A DNA stretch of 64,000 nt from CAKZQX01 sp034436755 (lineage in GTDB: Bacteria > Chloroflexota > Chloroflexia > Chloroflexales > Chloroflexaceae). The position numbers were made by a program, and so were the translations under genes. Below, piece by piece: positions 33,390 to 41,796 of the stretch. Position 1 is the first letter of the stretch; each line of letters starts with the position of its first letter. The stretch is taken from the NCBI GenBank assembly GCA_034436755.1, contig DAOTVB010000260.1, forward strand, positions 23,083 through 87,082, written 5' to 3'. Under the pieces are notes generated by a model, which saw only the letters and a program-made list of their open reading frames with translations, ran no database searches and was not told the origin of the DNA.

Positions 33390-34124
33390 ATGCACATCGA
33401 GACAACACACCGGCCCTGGGAACTTCCCCGGCGGCCCTGGGCGATGGCGATGCAGTGGCACGATCTGCTGTTTATGCACTGGCCGCTGCCGGTTGCGGCC
33501 CTGCGCGAACACATCCCCTCGGCGCTGACGATTGATACCTTCGACGGGATGGCCTGGATCGGGGTGGTGCCCTTTCATATGCGTGGGGTGCGTCCACGCT
33601 ACCTGCCCGAGCTACCCGGTCTCGCCACCTTCCCTGAACTGAATGTGCGAACCTATGTTATCGCTGGCGAGAAGCCGGGGGTCTGGTTTTTTAGCCTTGA
33701 TGCGGCCAACCCGATTGCGGTGCGCGGAGCCCGGTGGATGTTTCATCTGCCCTACTACGATGCGCAGATGCTTTCGGAACGCACAGGTGAGCAGGTCAAC
33801 TATACCAGCCGGCGCACTCACCGGGGCGCGGCGGCGGCCGCATTTCAGGCACGCTACCGGCCAACCGGACCCGTGTACCAATCTGCGCCGGGGACAATCG
33901 ATCACTGGCTGACCGAACGCTACTGCCTCTACGCCGCTGACCGGCATGGGCGCGCCTGGCGGGGCGAGATCCATCACCCGCCCTGGCCACTGCAACCGGC
34001 CACTGCCGATGTCATGGTGAACCTGATGACCCATCAGATCAACCTGGATCTGCCCAACGTTCCCCCACTCCTGCATTTCACGCGCCGGCTCGATGTAGTC
34101 GCCTGGACGTTGCAACCGGTGTAA
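33390..34124 (+). CDS. DUF2071 (YqjF-type) protein
   Basis: 244 aa. Family pattern: RPWAMAMQWHDLLFMHWPLP, LREHIPSALTIDTFDGMAWIGVVPFHMRGVRPR, FPELNVRTYVI, GVWFFSLDAANPIAVRGAR and LPYYDAQM. The family is widespread with unknown function and adopts an acetoacetate-decarboxylase-like fold. ATG 33390 follows AGGTGGACCT. It is convergent with the binding-protein gene at 34457; a family B repeat fills the gap. Confidence 0.88.
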   Translation: MHIETTHRPWELPRRPWAMAMQWHDLLFMHWPLPVAALREHIPSALTIDTFDGMAWIGVVPFHMRGVRPRYLPELPGLATFPELNVRTYVIAGEKPGVWFFSLDAANPIAVRGARWMFHLPYYDAQMLSERTGEQVNYTSRRTHRGAAAAAFQARYRPTGPVYQSAPGTIDHWLTERYCLYAADRHGRAWRGEIHHPPWPLQPATADVMVNLMTHQINLDLPNVPPLLHFTRRLDVVAWTLQPV

Positions 34125-34159
34125 CCTGTTACGGGCGCGGTTGCCGTATGCGTGCGGCT

Positions 34160-34395
34160 TGATGAACGTTGAAAAAGAAATCCAGCCATCGCTTCAGGAA
34201 TCCCGGCTTCAGCCGGTTGACAGCCGCACACCGGCTGAAGAACGCTGAATTTTTCATCCAGACATCACCGCTCATGAGTCCCGGCATCAGCCGAATCAGG
34301 CGTTCCCGGCAGTTGGCCGCTGTCCCGATAGGCATCCACCGGCGAAAGCCGGGATTCCCGGTCGTTTTATATCCGGGCTATTTTTCCAACATCTT
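34160..34395. repeat. Family B repeat, copy B3
   Basis: TGATGAACGTTGAAAAAGAA starts it and ATTTTTCCAACATC ends it. Inside are the CCCGGCTTCAGCCGGTTG arm, a second partial unit, and CCGGCGAAAGCCGGGATTCCCGG. Between convergent genes. Confidence 0.65.
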
Positions 34396-34456
34396 CGGAT
34401 CGCAAAATTCACGCAGCCGCACCTGCACTGACTGTGACGCAATCCTATACTGTCGG

Positions 34457-35734
34457 CTATTCCGCCTGTGCGTCGTCGGGGTGAAACTCATCGGCCCAGG
34501 GATAGTTGAGCAGGAAGGGATCGGGTTCAACCGGCGCACCCGAGTTCCAGATCTCCGCAAACTGGCCGTCCGGTTTGATCCGACCGATGCGCACTGTTTT
34601 ATAGAGATGCTGGGTATCCGGATCGATCGTGACATGGCCTTCCGGCGCGGCAAACTCCAATCCCCGCGCGGCTGCCCGCACCGCATCTACATCGGTGGTA
34701 CCGGCCCGCTCAACCGCCAGCGCCCAGAGATGCACGCCAACATACATCGCCTCGATCGGGTCCGACGTGACGCGGCGTTCGCCATACTTTTCGCGGTAGG
34801 CCGCAACAAAGGCTGCATTGGCAGGCGTGTCGGTCGTCTGGAAATAGTTCCAGGCCGCCAGATGGTTGACCAGATGTTCCGCACCGATTGCGCGGATCTC
34901 CTCTTCGGCAATACTCACCGAGAGCAGCGGCAGTTCGGCGGCCGTATAGCCCATCGCCTCAAACTGCTGGAAAAAGGCCACGTTGCTATCACCGTTGAGC
35001 GTGTTAATCACCACATCGGGCTGCGCAATCTGCATAAACGCGATAACATCGGCAAAATCCGTTGCGCCCAGCGAGCGATAGGTCTCCCCGACTACCACCC
35101 CGCGCTGCGCCCGCAGTTGTGCCTTGATAATCTCATTTGCCGTACGCGGAAATACATAGTCCGAACCAAGCAAGAAAAAACGCCGATAGTTTTGATTGAG
35201 CAGATAGTCGATGGCCGGAATAATCTGCTGGTTCGTAGTCGCGCCCAGGTAGATAATATTGGGGGACTGTTCCAGGCCCTCGTACTGCACCGGATACCAG
35301 AGCAGCGCATTTTCCGCTTCCACCACCGGCAAAACCGCTTTGCGGCTGGCCGAGGTCCAGCAGCCAAAGATCGTTGCAACTTCTTCCTCGCGGATCAGTC
35401 GTTGGGCTTCATCGGCAAAGATGTCCCAGTCCGACGCGCCATCCGCGACGACAGGGACGACCTTGCGCCCCAGCACACCCCCGGCAGCGTTCAACTCGTC
35501 AATCGCCAGCAGCGCCGCGTCGCGTACCGGGATCTCACTAATTGCCAGCGTACCGCTGAGGGAGTGTAGCAGGCCAACCTTGATCGGGTTATCATCGTCG
35601 AAGCGGGCAGGAGTGTCCGGTGGGGTTGTGCAGGTGCTACTGCTCAACATCACGCCGCAGAGCAGCAACACGATCCACCACCATGCATGACGCCGGCGTA
35701 TGTCATTCAATTGTTGTTTATTTCCTGGTTGCAT
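34457..35734 (-). CDS. UrtA/AmiC-type periplasmic binding lipoprotein
   Basis: 425 aa. Signal peptide with hydrophobic WWIVLLLCGVMLSS and a likely lipobox Cys in SSSTC. The mature part matches the urea/short-chain amide binding family: IKVGLLHSLSGTLAISEIPVRDA, ELNAAGGVLGRKV, IFGCWTSASRKAVLPVVE, NALLWYPVQYEGLEQSPNIIYLGA, and DPIEAMYVGVHLWA. No ABC permease or ATPase follows. It overlaps by 17 bp the HAMP-STAS receptor gene upstream, so it probably delivers ligand information to that receptor rather than to a transporter (inference). ATG 35734 has GAGGT upstream. Confidence 0.85.
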   Translation of the reverse strand: MQPGNKQQLNDIRRRHAWWWIVLLLCGVMLSSSTCTTPPDTPARFDDDNPIKVGLLHSLSGTLAISEIPVRDAALLAIDELNAAGGVLGRKVVPVVADGASDWDIFADEAQRLIREEEVATIFGCWTSASRKAVLPVVEAENALLWYPVQYEGLEQSPNIIYLGATTNQQIIPAIDYLLNQNYRRFFLLGSDYVFPRTANEIIKAQLRAQRGVVVGETYRSLGATDFADVIAFMQIAQPDVVINTLNGDSNVAFFQQFEAMGYTAAELPLLSVSIAEEEIRAIGAEHLVNHLAAWNYFQTTDTPANAAFVAAYREKYGERRVTSDPIEAMYVGVHLWALAVERAGTTDVDAVRAAARGLEFAAPEGHVTIDPDTQHLYKTVRIGRIKPDGQFAEIWNSGAPVEPDPFLLNYPWADEFHPDDAQAE

Positions 35735-37001
35735 GCGGTACCTCATAGCGCGCGTTAGAATCAGCGGGGGGAACGCGTGCGAGCAGCGCTTCGACGGCAT
35801 CCCGCAGCGTGTGGTAGGTGGCAATTGACCGGGGGGCCTGCCCCTGATCCACCACGGCCTGCGCCAGTTCCGCCGAGACGCCCACCAGATAGACCCGCGT
35901 GCCGAGCAACCGGGTGGCCTGGATGGTCTGCTGCATACACGCAATCACGGCGGCATCATGCGTGGTCATCCCGGTGACATCGAGGATGACACTGTATACC
36001 CGCCGGGCATACACCGCCTGGAGCAGGATCTCCGTCATGCGGTTGACGCGCTCCGCGTCCATATGCCCCACCACCGGCACAACCAGCACGCCGTCCAACA
36101 CCGGCAACTGGGGAAAAGAGATGACGTTAATCGTTTCGATCAGGTCGGCCTGCCGGCGGTTGGCTGCCTCCAGTGCGGCGGTACGCTCCGCAATCGCCGC
36201 CTGTTGCATGCCGAGACTAGCGATCATGGCATTAAATCCCGCCTGGAGTTGCCCGACTTCGTGCCGGCTGGTTACACGGACATGCCGGTCAAACTGACCC
36301 GTTCCCGCCGTGGTGACGGCATCGCGCAGGTCGCGCAACGGTTCGACCAGCATCTGCCGGGTAAGCTGTAGCGCAGTCACAACTACGATACCCAGCAGGA
36401 TAAAAATGCCCACTGCACTGTAGACCCCCTGCCAGAAGCGCTGCTCAACCTCGGCGATAACCGCGGACGACTGTTGGCTGAGCAGGCGGGTGCTGGTCCG
36501 GCTCAACGTGCCGGCATCACGCGAGACCAGATCGAGCCGTTGCAGCGCGCGATCTACCTGATCCGGGTCATCGCGGGTAAGACCGTCAGTCAACCGCTCA
36601 AGCTGTTGCGCGGCATCATCAAGGAGGGAAACGCGCTGTGCCTGACGATCCGCCGCAAAACCATCAGTGTCGTGCCGACTGGTGACTGCCGCAATGGTGG
36701 GCAGCAGGTCGCTAGCTTCTGCCAGGGCATCGTGGGCATCCTGGAGCCGCCCATGCTGGCGACTACGCGCATACCCGGCGGCACTGATGATGGCCCGGTC
36801 AATTGCGGTCTGGAATTGCCCCAGTACCTGCTCCTCCACCAGAATGTCGGAGGCCAGCCGCTGGCCGGCGCGGCCCAGGCTCACAATGTTGCTGACCACA
36901 ATCAGGCCCAGCAGGGCGACAACCAGCAGAATGCTCCCACCAAGCAGGACAATATGCGCTGTCAGGCTGCGCGCCGGTTTCGCGTCGGTTCGATCAGACA
37001 T
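35718..37001 (-). CDS. Membrane receptor with HAMP and RsbR-type STAS domain
   Basis: 427 aa. TM1 is IVLLGGSILLVVALLGLIVVS; then a helical extracytoplasmic sensor of about 150 residues rich in charged heptads; TM2 is GVYSAVGIFILLGIVVVTAL. The HAMP region (PLRDLRDAVTTAGTGQFDRH) leads through a linker to a STAS domain (LPVLDGVLVVPVVGHMDAER, VILDVTGMTTHDAAVIACMQ, LLGTRVYLVGVSAELAQAVV). STAS domains of this kind act in partner switching or stressosomes. Here STAS is tethered to a transmembrane sensor. Paired with the overlapping binding lipoprotein. Confidence 0.88.
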   Translation of the reverse strand: MSDRTDAKPARSLTAHIVLLGGSILLVVALLGLIVVSNIVSLGRAGQRLASDILVEEQVLGQFQTAIDRAIISAAGYARSRQHGRLQDAHDALAEASDLLPTIAAVTSRHDTDGFAADRQAQRVSLLDDAAQQLERLTDGLTRDDPDQVDRALQRLDLVSRDAGTLSRTSTRLLSQQSSAVIAEVEQRFWQGVYSAVGIFILLGIVVVTALQLTRQMLVEPLRDLRDAVTTAGTGQFDRHVRVTSRHEVGQLQAGFNAMIASLGMQQAAIAERTAALEAANRRQADLIETINVISFPQLPVLDGVLVVPVVGHMDAERVNRMTEILLQAVYARRVYSVILDVTGMTTHDAAVIACMQQTIQATRLLGTRVYLVGVSAELAQAVVDQGQAPRSIATYHTLRDAVEALLARVPPADSNARYEVPHATRK

Positions 37002-37065
37002 AGGAACACTCCGTTGTGTTTCAGGCAGTCAGGCGACATGTCCGGCTCCAGATTGCAGCAATGGC

Positions 37066-38598
37066 TTACGGCACAACAAAATCCGGCCCGGTGATCGCCT
37101 CAAGACAACTCGCGTCGGGAGGGGCGGTCGGGTCCGCAATAAAGGCAACAGCAATACTGAGCGGACAGGGACCGGCATCGATCAGCGTATGCCCGGCGCC
37201 GCGGACTTCAAAGAAGAAGCTGTTGGTCAGGTGGGTCGCAGCCTGACGCCCCCACTGCGGTGGTGTCACCGGATCATACTCGCCCACCAGCAGCAGCGTC
37301 GGAATAGCGCTCTGGACGGGCGCGGTTTCAATTGCAGCGGCGGCCCCCGCCTGCCAGATATCGCAGGTTTCAAACAGACTCTCGACCTCAGCCAGCAGCG
37401 GCTCGGCCAGTTGGGGCGGATAGTCCGCGCCGGCGTCGATTGCAGCATCCAGGTCGTTGAAGGGGATCTCCTCGTGGCACTCCACCGAGTTGTAGGCCCC
37501 CTCGCTGTCGGAGATATCGCCCTCCTGCCGCCGCCAATCCCCGATTGAACCGCCGGCTTCCAGCAGTGTACTCAACGATTCATAGTCCTCCGCCATGGCG
37601 GCATCAAGCACAAACGGCAGTTCGGGGATGGTCTCGGTGTCGTAGAGCCACTCGACCAGACTGCTGACCAGTGTATCACCATCGAGCAAAAATTCCTCAG
37701 TTTCGCCGCTTTCCAGGTCTTCCAGCAGGAGTTCTACCGGGGTTTCATTCAGTTGATCAACCAGATCATAAAAAGCCGGCTCCAGATCCGGGTAAGCCGT
37801 ATCACACGCCGGGTCGGCGGCGCACCCCTGGAGCAACACCTGGATAGCGTAGGCGGCGTTGGCGGCCTGTTCGGTATAGGCATCGACCTCGGGGGGGTAG
37901 ACCGAGTCAAGGATTACGCTACGGATACCTTCCGGGTAGTCGCGCATGGTTGCCAGGGCCACTCGGGTGCCGTAGGAAATACCCAGCAGGTTGACGGCAT
38001 CATAGCCGAGCGCCACGCGCAGGTCAGCAACATCGGCGGCACTGGCGGCACTGTTGTAGGCCGCCAGGTTCACCCCCTCGTCGCGCAACCGATCGCGACA
38101 GGCGGTTATGGCCGCGATGTCATCGTCGTCCTCCCCCAGTTCCTCAACCTCGGGACAGTTGAGGCTGGGCAGCGAGAAGCCCGTGCCGCGCTGATCAAAG
38201 AGGATAATATCGCGCGTTTCACGGAAGGATGTTTTCAGCCAGTCGTCCAGTTCCAGCAACGCGCTGTCGCCGGGTCCGCCGGACAGGTAGATAATCGGGT
38301 CGGGGGCCGGGTCAGCATTCAGGCTGGGGATGATGGCGACGGCCAGTTTAAGCAGCGGACTGTCGGCGTCGCTGCGCGCCTCGGGCACGAGCAGATAGCC
38401 AGACGTAACATCGCTGATATCCTGATCAAATTCTTCCGGATCGAAGGGACACGCGGCCGCCTCAAACAGGGCCGCGTCGGCATCATCGGCGGCGTCATCT
38501 GCCGGTAGGGAGGTCTCCGGGGTTGCACCACAGGCACTCAGGAGGAGCAGCAGGCACAGGAGCAGACCAACGTAGTGGGAGTGACATCGTGACGACAT
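37066..38598 (-). CDS. Secreted alpha/beta hydrolase (TAP/tripeptidyl-aminopeptidase type), lipoprotein
   Basis: 510 aa. Lipoprotein signal LLLCLLLLLSACGA. The alpha/beta fold has the oxyanion region IIYLSGGPGDSAL, DQRGTGFS, nucleophile elbow GISYGTR (Ser about residue 207) and a C-terminal TAP-like domain with IPTLLLVGEYDPVTPPQWG (acid) and VRGAGHTLIDAGPCP (His). It releases peptides or hydrolyses esters outside the membrane; the true substrate is unknown. The acidic linker (ADDAADDADAALFEAAA) is unusual. ATG 38598. Confidence 0.88.
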   Translation of the reverse strand: MSSRCHSHYVGLLLCLLLLLSACGATPETSLPADDAADDADAALFEAAACPFDPEEFDQDISDVTSGYLLVPEARSDADSPLLKLAVAIIPSLNADPAPDPIIYLSGGPGDSALLELDDWLKTSFRETRDIILFDQRGTGFSLPSLNCPEVEELGEDDDDIAAITACRDRLRDEGVNLAAYNSAASAADVADLRVALGYDAVNLLGISYGTRVALATMRDYPEGIRSVILDSVYPPEVDAYTEQAANAAYAIQVLLQGCAADPACDTAYPDLEPAFYDLVDQLNETPVELLLEDLESGETEEFLLDGDTLVSSLVEWLYDTETIPELPFVLDAAMAEDYESLSTLLEAGGSIGDWRRQEGDISDSEGAYNSVECHEEIPFNDLDAAIDAGADYPPQLAEPLLAEVESLFETCDIWQAGAAAAIETAPVQSAIPTLLLVGEYDPVTPPQWGRQAATHLTNSFFFEVRGAGHTLIDAGPCPLSIAVAFIADPTAPPDASCLEAITGPDFVVP

Positions 38599-38774
38599 AG
38601 TTGTTGTCCTTCGTTATTGTGTACCCGGTATTGGGTGATGCTGTTCTGCGGAAACCGCAAGCTGATGTGGTACCATGCCCGATAGACAAACGTTGCAGAT
38701 GCCGCAGTATGTACCATGTGCGCGAACGGCAAACACTCATTTGACGACAGAGATTAGATTATACAGGAGAAGCG

Positions 38775-39203
38775 ATGAATAGCTCACAGATGCGCGAACA
38801 GGCGCTGGACCCACGTCGATTAATCCTGCGCTGGCTGATCAGTACCCTGGCAATCTTTGCGGCAGTGTGGCTGGTACCCGGCATCGAGTTTTCCGGCCCA
38901 GGATGGGAACTCGGCATTGTGGCAGTCGTTTTTGGGTTGCTCAATGCGCTCATCCGTCCACTCCTGGTTATTCTCACCTGTCCCTTGATCCTGCTGACCC
39001 TGGGGCTGTTCGGACTGGTCATCAATGCCCTGCTACTGGCGCTGGCCTCGGAACTGGCGCGTGGACTGGGCATCAAGTTTTATGTCTATGATTTTTGGGC
39101 CGCCTTCTGGGGCGGACTGGTCATCTCCCTGGTCAGCCTGATCCTGAGTTACCTGGCCGGTGAGCAGCGCGTCCAGATCCATGTGCAGCGGGGCAATGAA
39201 TAA
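38775..39203 (+). CDS. Phage-holin-4-like (PF04020-type) membrane protein
   Basis: 142 aa with four membrane helices and the family motifs FAAVWLVPGIEFSGP, GLLNALIRPLLVILTCPLILLTLGLFGLVINALLL and FWAAFWGGLVISLVSLIL. The 'holin' label comes from distant similarity; most members are chromosomal and no lysis genes are nearby. ATG 38775 follows CAGGAGAAGCG. The stop is followed by a 7-bp array. Confidence 0.88.
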   Translation: MNSSQMREQALDPRRLILRWLISTLAIFAAVWLVPGIEFSGPGWELGIVAVVFGLLNALIRPLLVILTCPLILLTLGLFGLVINALLLALASELARGLGIKFYVYDFWAAFWGGLVISLVSLILSYLAGEQRVQIHVQRGNE

Positions 39204-39310
39204 ATTAACGGTTAGGGGTTAACGGTTAGGGGTTAACCTCTAAACCCTAACGGTTAACCCCTAACCTAACGATCTGAAAGCTAACCCGTAACCCCTAACC
39301 CCTAACCTTT
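39204..39310. repeat. Heptanucleotide array (TTAACGG / TTAGGGG, both orientations)
   Basis: Units TTAACGG and TTAGGGG alternate, then their complements (CCCTAAC, CCGTTAA) take over after 39240, so the array is itself an inverted repeat able to fold back. It lies between convergent genes and reaches the last codons of the acyl-CoA ligase. Confidence 0.85.
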
Positions 39311-41087
39311 ATACCCGCGCCGGTTGTTGTTGAGATGGGCTTGATGCACCGGATGGGGTTGCGGTAGCATCGCCGGCGGCCCGCCGTTCCAGTTCTTCCT
39401 CAACCAGGATACGCCGCAACACCTTGCCCACCGCCGTTTTGGGTAGTTCCTCCCGAAACTCGATCTCGCGGGGTACCTTGTAGGGGGCCAGATGCAGCTT
39501 ACAAAACTCGCGGATCTCTTCCACGGTTGGTTGGGGACCGGAGCGGGGCACGATATAGGCTTTGACCGTATCATCGCCCCGGGTGGGATGCGGAATCCCG
39601 GCGACAACCGCCTCCTGGACCTTTGGATGCATAAAGAGCACTTCTTCGACATCCCGGGGCAGCACCTTAAACCCGCTGGCGATAATCATATCCTTGCGCC
39701 GATCCACGACATAAAAGAAGCCGTCTGCGTCGATTTTGCAAATGTCGCCGGTACGCAGCCAGCCGTCCTCCGTCAGGGTAACAGCCGTATCATCGGGCGC
39801 ATTCCAGTAGCCCGTCATAATCTGCGGTCCGCGCACACACAACTCACCCCGCTGGTCCGTGTTCAGCGGCAAGTCTGCCCCGGTGTCCAGATCAATCAGT
39901 TTGGCATCGACATCCGAAATCGGGAGGCCAATACTGCCGGCCTTGCGTGTGCCGTTGATCGGATTACAGTGCGTCACGGGGGCGGCTTCCGTCAGGCCAT
40001 ACCCCTCAACCAGCCGCCCGCCGGTTAACTGCCCAAACTTCTCCTGGACATCCATCGGCAACGGAGCCGAGCCACTCATACAGGAACGCACACTCGTCAG
40101 GTCATACTTCTGCACATTGGGATGATTGACAATCGCAATATACATTGCCGGCACGCCGGGGAAGTAGGTGCAGCGCTCCTTCTGGAGGATATGCATCACA
40201 TTATCAATCGGGCGCGGGTTAGGAATGACCACCGCCTCATTTGCTGTAGCGATCCCCATGAGCATCGCAACAACGCCATACACATGGAAAAAGGGAATAG
40301 CTCCCATAATCCGCTCCCGGCTGTCCTGCAAATCGGCGAGCCAGGTTCTGACCTGCCAGGTATTCGCCATCATATTCCGATGGGTCAGCATCGCGGCCTT
40401 GGGTTGGCCGGTAGTGCCACCCGTGTATTGGAACAGGGCGACATCCTCGGGTTTCACCTCAATGCGTGGCGGTGTCGGGCTATACTTCTCCAGCAGATGA
40501 CTGAAATAGAAAATATCATGCTCCGGCCGCACCGTCACCCAATCCGAGGAACGGCGCTGGCTCAAGCGCACCAGCAGATTCGCGGGGAAGGGCAGCGTAT
40601 CAAAAATGTGGGCCACAATCACGCGCTTGACTGCCGTGGCCGACTGCACCTCCCGCAGGCGTGGCCAGAACAGGTTCAACAGGACCATCGTTTCCGCGCC
40701 ACAGTCTTCGAGTTGATACTTGAGTTCGCGGCTGGTGTAGGTCGGATTAACATTGACAATAATCGCGCCGAGGCGCAGGGTCGCAAAAAACGTAATCATA
40801 AAGTGGGGCGAGTTGGGCAACATCACCGCTACCCGGTCGCCCTTGCGGACGCCAAGTTGGTAGAGCGCCGTCGCACAGCGGTCAACCAGATCATTAAACT
40901 GCCGATAGGTCAACTTGCCACCGACCACAAAGCGGTCCCCAAACATATATTTGAGCACAAAGTTGGTAGCCGTATTTTCGGGATACTTTTGAACCGTATC
41001 GAGCAGCAACGTATTCAGCGTGCTGTCGGGATAAGTCAGGTTGCGCGGTACACCCTCCTCGTAAAACGTAAACCAGGGCCGGTCCAT
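39309..41087 (-). CDS. fadD: Long-chain acyl-CoA synthetase (AMP-forming)
   Basis: 592 aa ANL-family enzyme. P-loop-like motif YTGGTTGQPKAAMLTHRN; A5 motif GYGLTEAAPVTHCNP; A7/A8 GWLRTGDICKIDADGFFYVVDRRKDMI; catalytic Lys near the end in LPKTAVGKVLRR. It activates fatty acids to acyl-AMP and then acyl-CoA on the inner face of the membrane. The chain-length specificity cannot be read. ATG 41087 has GAAGGAGGTAGTCTT upstream. The C-terminal 25 residues are Ser/Gln/Ala-rich and less conserved. Confidence 0.9.
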   Translation of the reverse strand: MDRPWFTFYEEGVPRNLTYPDSTLNTLLLDTVQKYPENTATNFVLKYMFGDRFVVGGKLTYRQFNDLVDRCATALYQLGVRKGDRVAVMLPNSPHFMITFFATLRLGAIIVNVNPTYTSRELKYQLEDCGAETMVLLNLFWPRLREVQSATAVKRVIVAHIFDTLPFPANLLVRLSQRRSSDWVTVRPEHDIFYFSHLLEKYSPTPPRIEVKPEDVALFQYTGGTTGQPKAAMLTHRNMMANTWQVRTWLADLQDSRERIMGAIPFFHVYGVVAMLMGIATANEAVVIPNPRPIDNVMHILQKERCTYFPGVPAMYIAIVNHPNVQKYDLTSVRSCMSGSAPLPMDVQEKFGQLTGGRLVEGYGLTEAAPVTHCNPINGTRKAGSIGLPISDVDAKLIDLDTGADLPLNTDQRGELCVRGPQIMTGYWNAPDDTAVTLTEDGWLRTGDICKIDADGFFYVVDRRKDMIIASGFKVLPRDVEEVLFMHPKVQEAVVAGIPHPTRGDDTVKAYIVPRSGPQPTVEEIREFCKLHLAPYKVPREIEFREELPKTAVGKVLRRILVEEELERRAAGDATATPSGASSPSQQQPARV

Positions 41088-41225
41088 AAGACTACCTCCT
41101 TCGTGCAGGTCTCAGTGTGGCAGATGTTCAAGATTAGCTTCGTCGTTCAGCCAGATTGTCATTCAGCCGATGGCTTATCAGGAATGGATGAACGTTGAAC
41201 GATATGATAACTCAGCAAGCAGGAG

Positions 41226-41244
41226 GCGGCAGCATGGCTGCCGC
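41226..41244. repeat. Palindrome GCGGCAGCatgGCTGCCGC, copy 2
   Basis: Identical 19-mer to 1960-1978, again intergenic, here downstream of the 56-aa gene. Confidence 0.55.
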
Positions 41245-41315
41245 ACTCCCTAACACCATAACACTACAGTCGGGCACGCTGCTCAACATTCAGGTGTGCA
41301 GTCTCTACCGCACTG

Positions 41316-41486
41316 TCAGACATCATCGCGCAGCCAACCACGCTCACGGGCAATAAACTTGATTGTGGCATCGTCGGGTGGATACAGACCGGCGGCCTGG
41401 TATGCATACGCCAGCAGAGCCGCACCGCCGACCATTCCAAACATCAGGCCAACCAGAAACGCAAACGCGCCGATAATGTTCCGCAT
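41316..41486 (-). CDS. 56-aa single-pass membrane protein
   Basis: Reads MRNIIGAFAFLVGLMFGMVG, then GAALLAYAYQAAGLYPPDDA and TIKFIARERGWLRDDV. One hydrophobic segment spans residues 4-30; the C-terminal part is short, charged and amphipathic. AAGGAGG lies 8 nt before ATG 41486, an excellent ribosome site, and the stop at 41316-41318 is clean. No family recognised. It was checked against the alternative frame in the same stretch, which gives a Cys/Arg-rich implausible protein. Confidence 0.7.
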   Translation of the reverse strand: MRNIIGAFAFLVGLMFGMVGGAALLAYAYQAAGLYPPDDATIKFIARERGWLRDDV

Positions 41487-41796
41487 TATGCAACCTCCTT
41501 ATAACGACAGGTGCTATTGAGAAGAACGGAGACTTTCCCAGAATTATAGCGAGTATCATAGCGCAACACCGCATGAAGATCAACAATGCGGGCAAAATGC
41601 TTGCATATGCGCCGGACGGCGACTATTCGCGCATCCAGGCGTATCGTGTATAATAGGGGTATCTAAGGATTTGCAAGCAAGCCATTCGTGAACACTGGAA
41701 GAGCCAGGGGGCCGGGCGTCAACGCACCGTGTGCATACCAGCATCCCCGGACCTGCCGGCTACTAAACGCTGAATGCCTACGAGGGAGGAAAGGCT
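41487..41796. other. Leader region of lacD
   Basis: 310 bp without a gene. TATAAT at 41649-41654 is a possible -10 box, giving a leader of about 140 nt. No riboswitch was recognised. Confidence 0.4.

Noticed and set aside
38775..39203. Phage holin as a sign of a prophage
   Set aside because: No endolysin, portal, capsid or integrase is nearby. This family is commonly chromosomal, and the name is historical.
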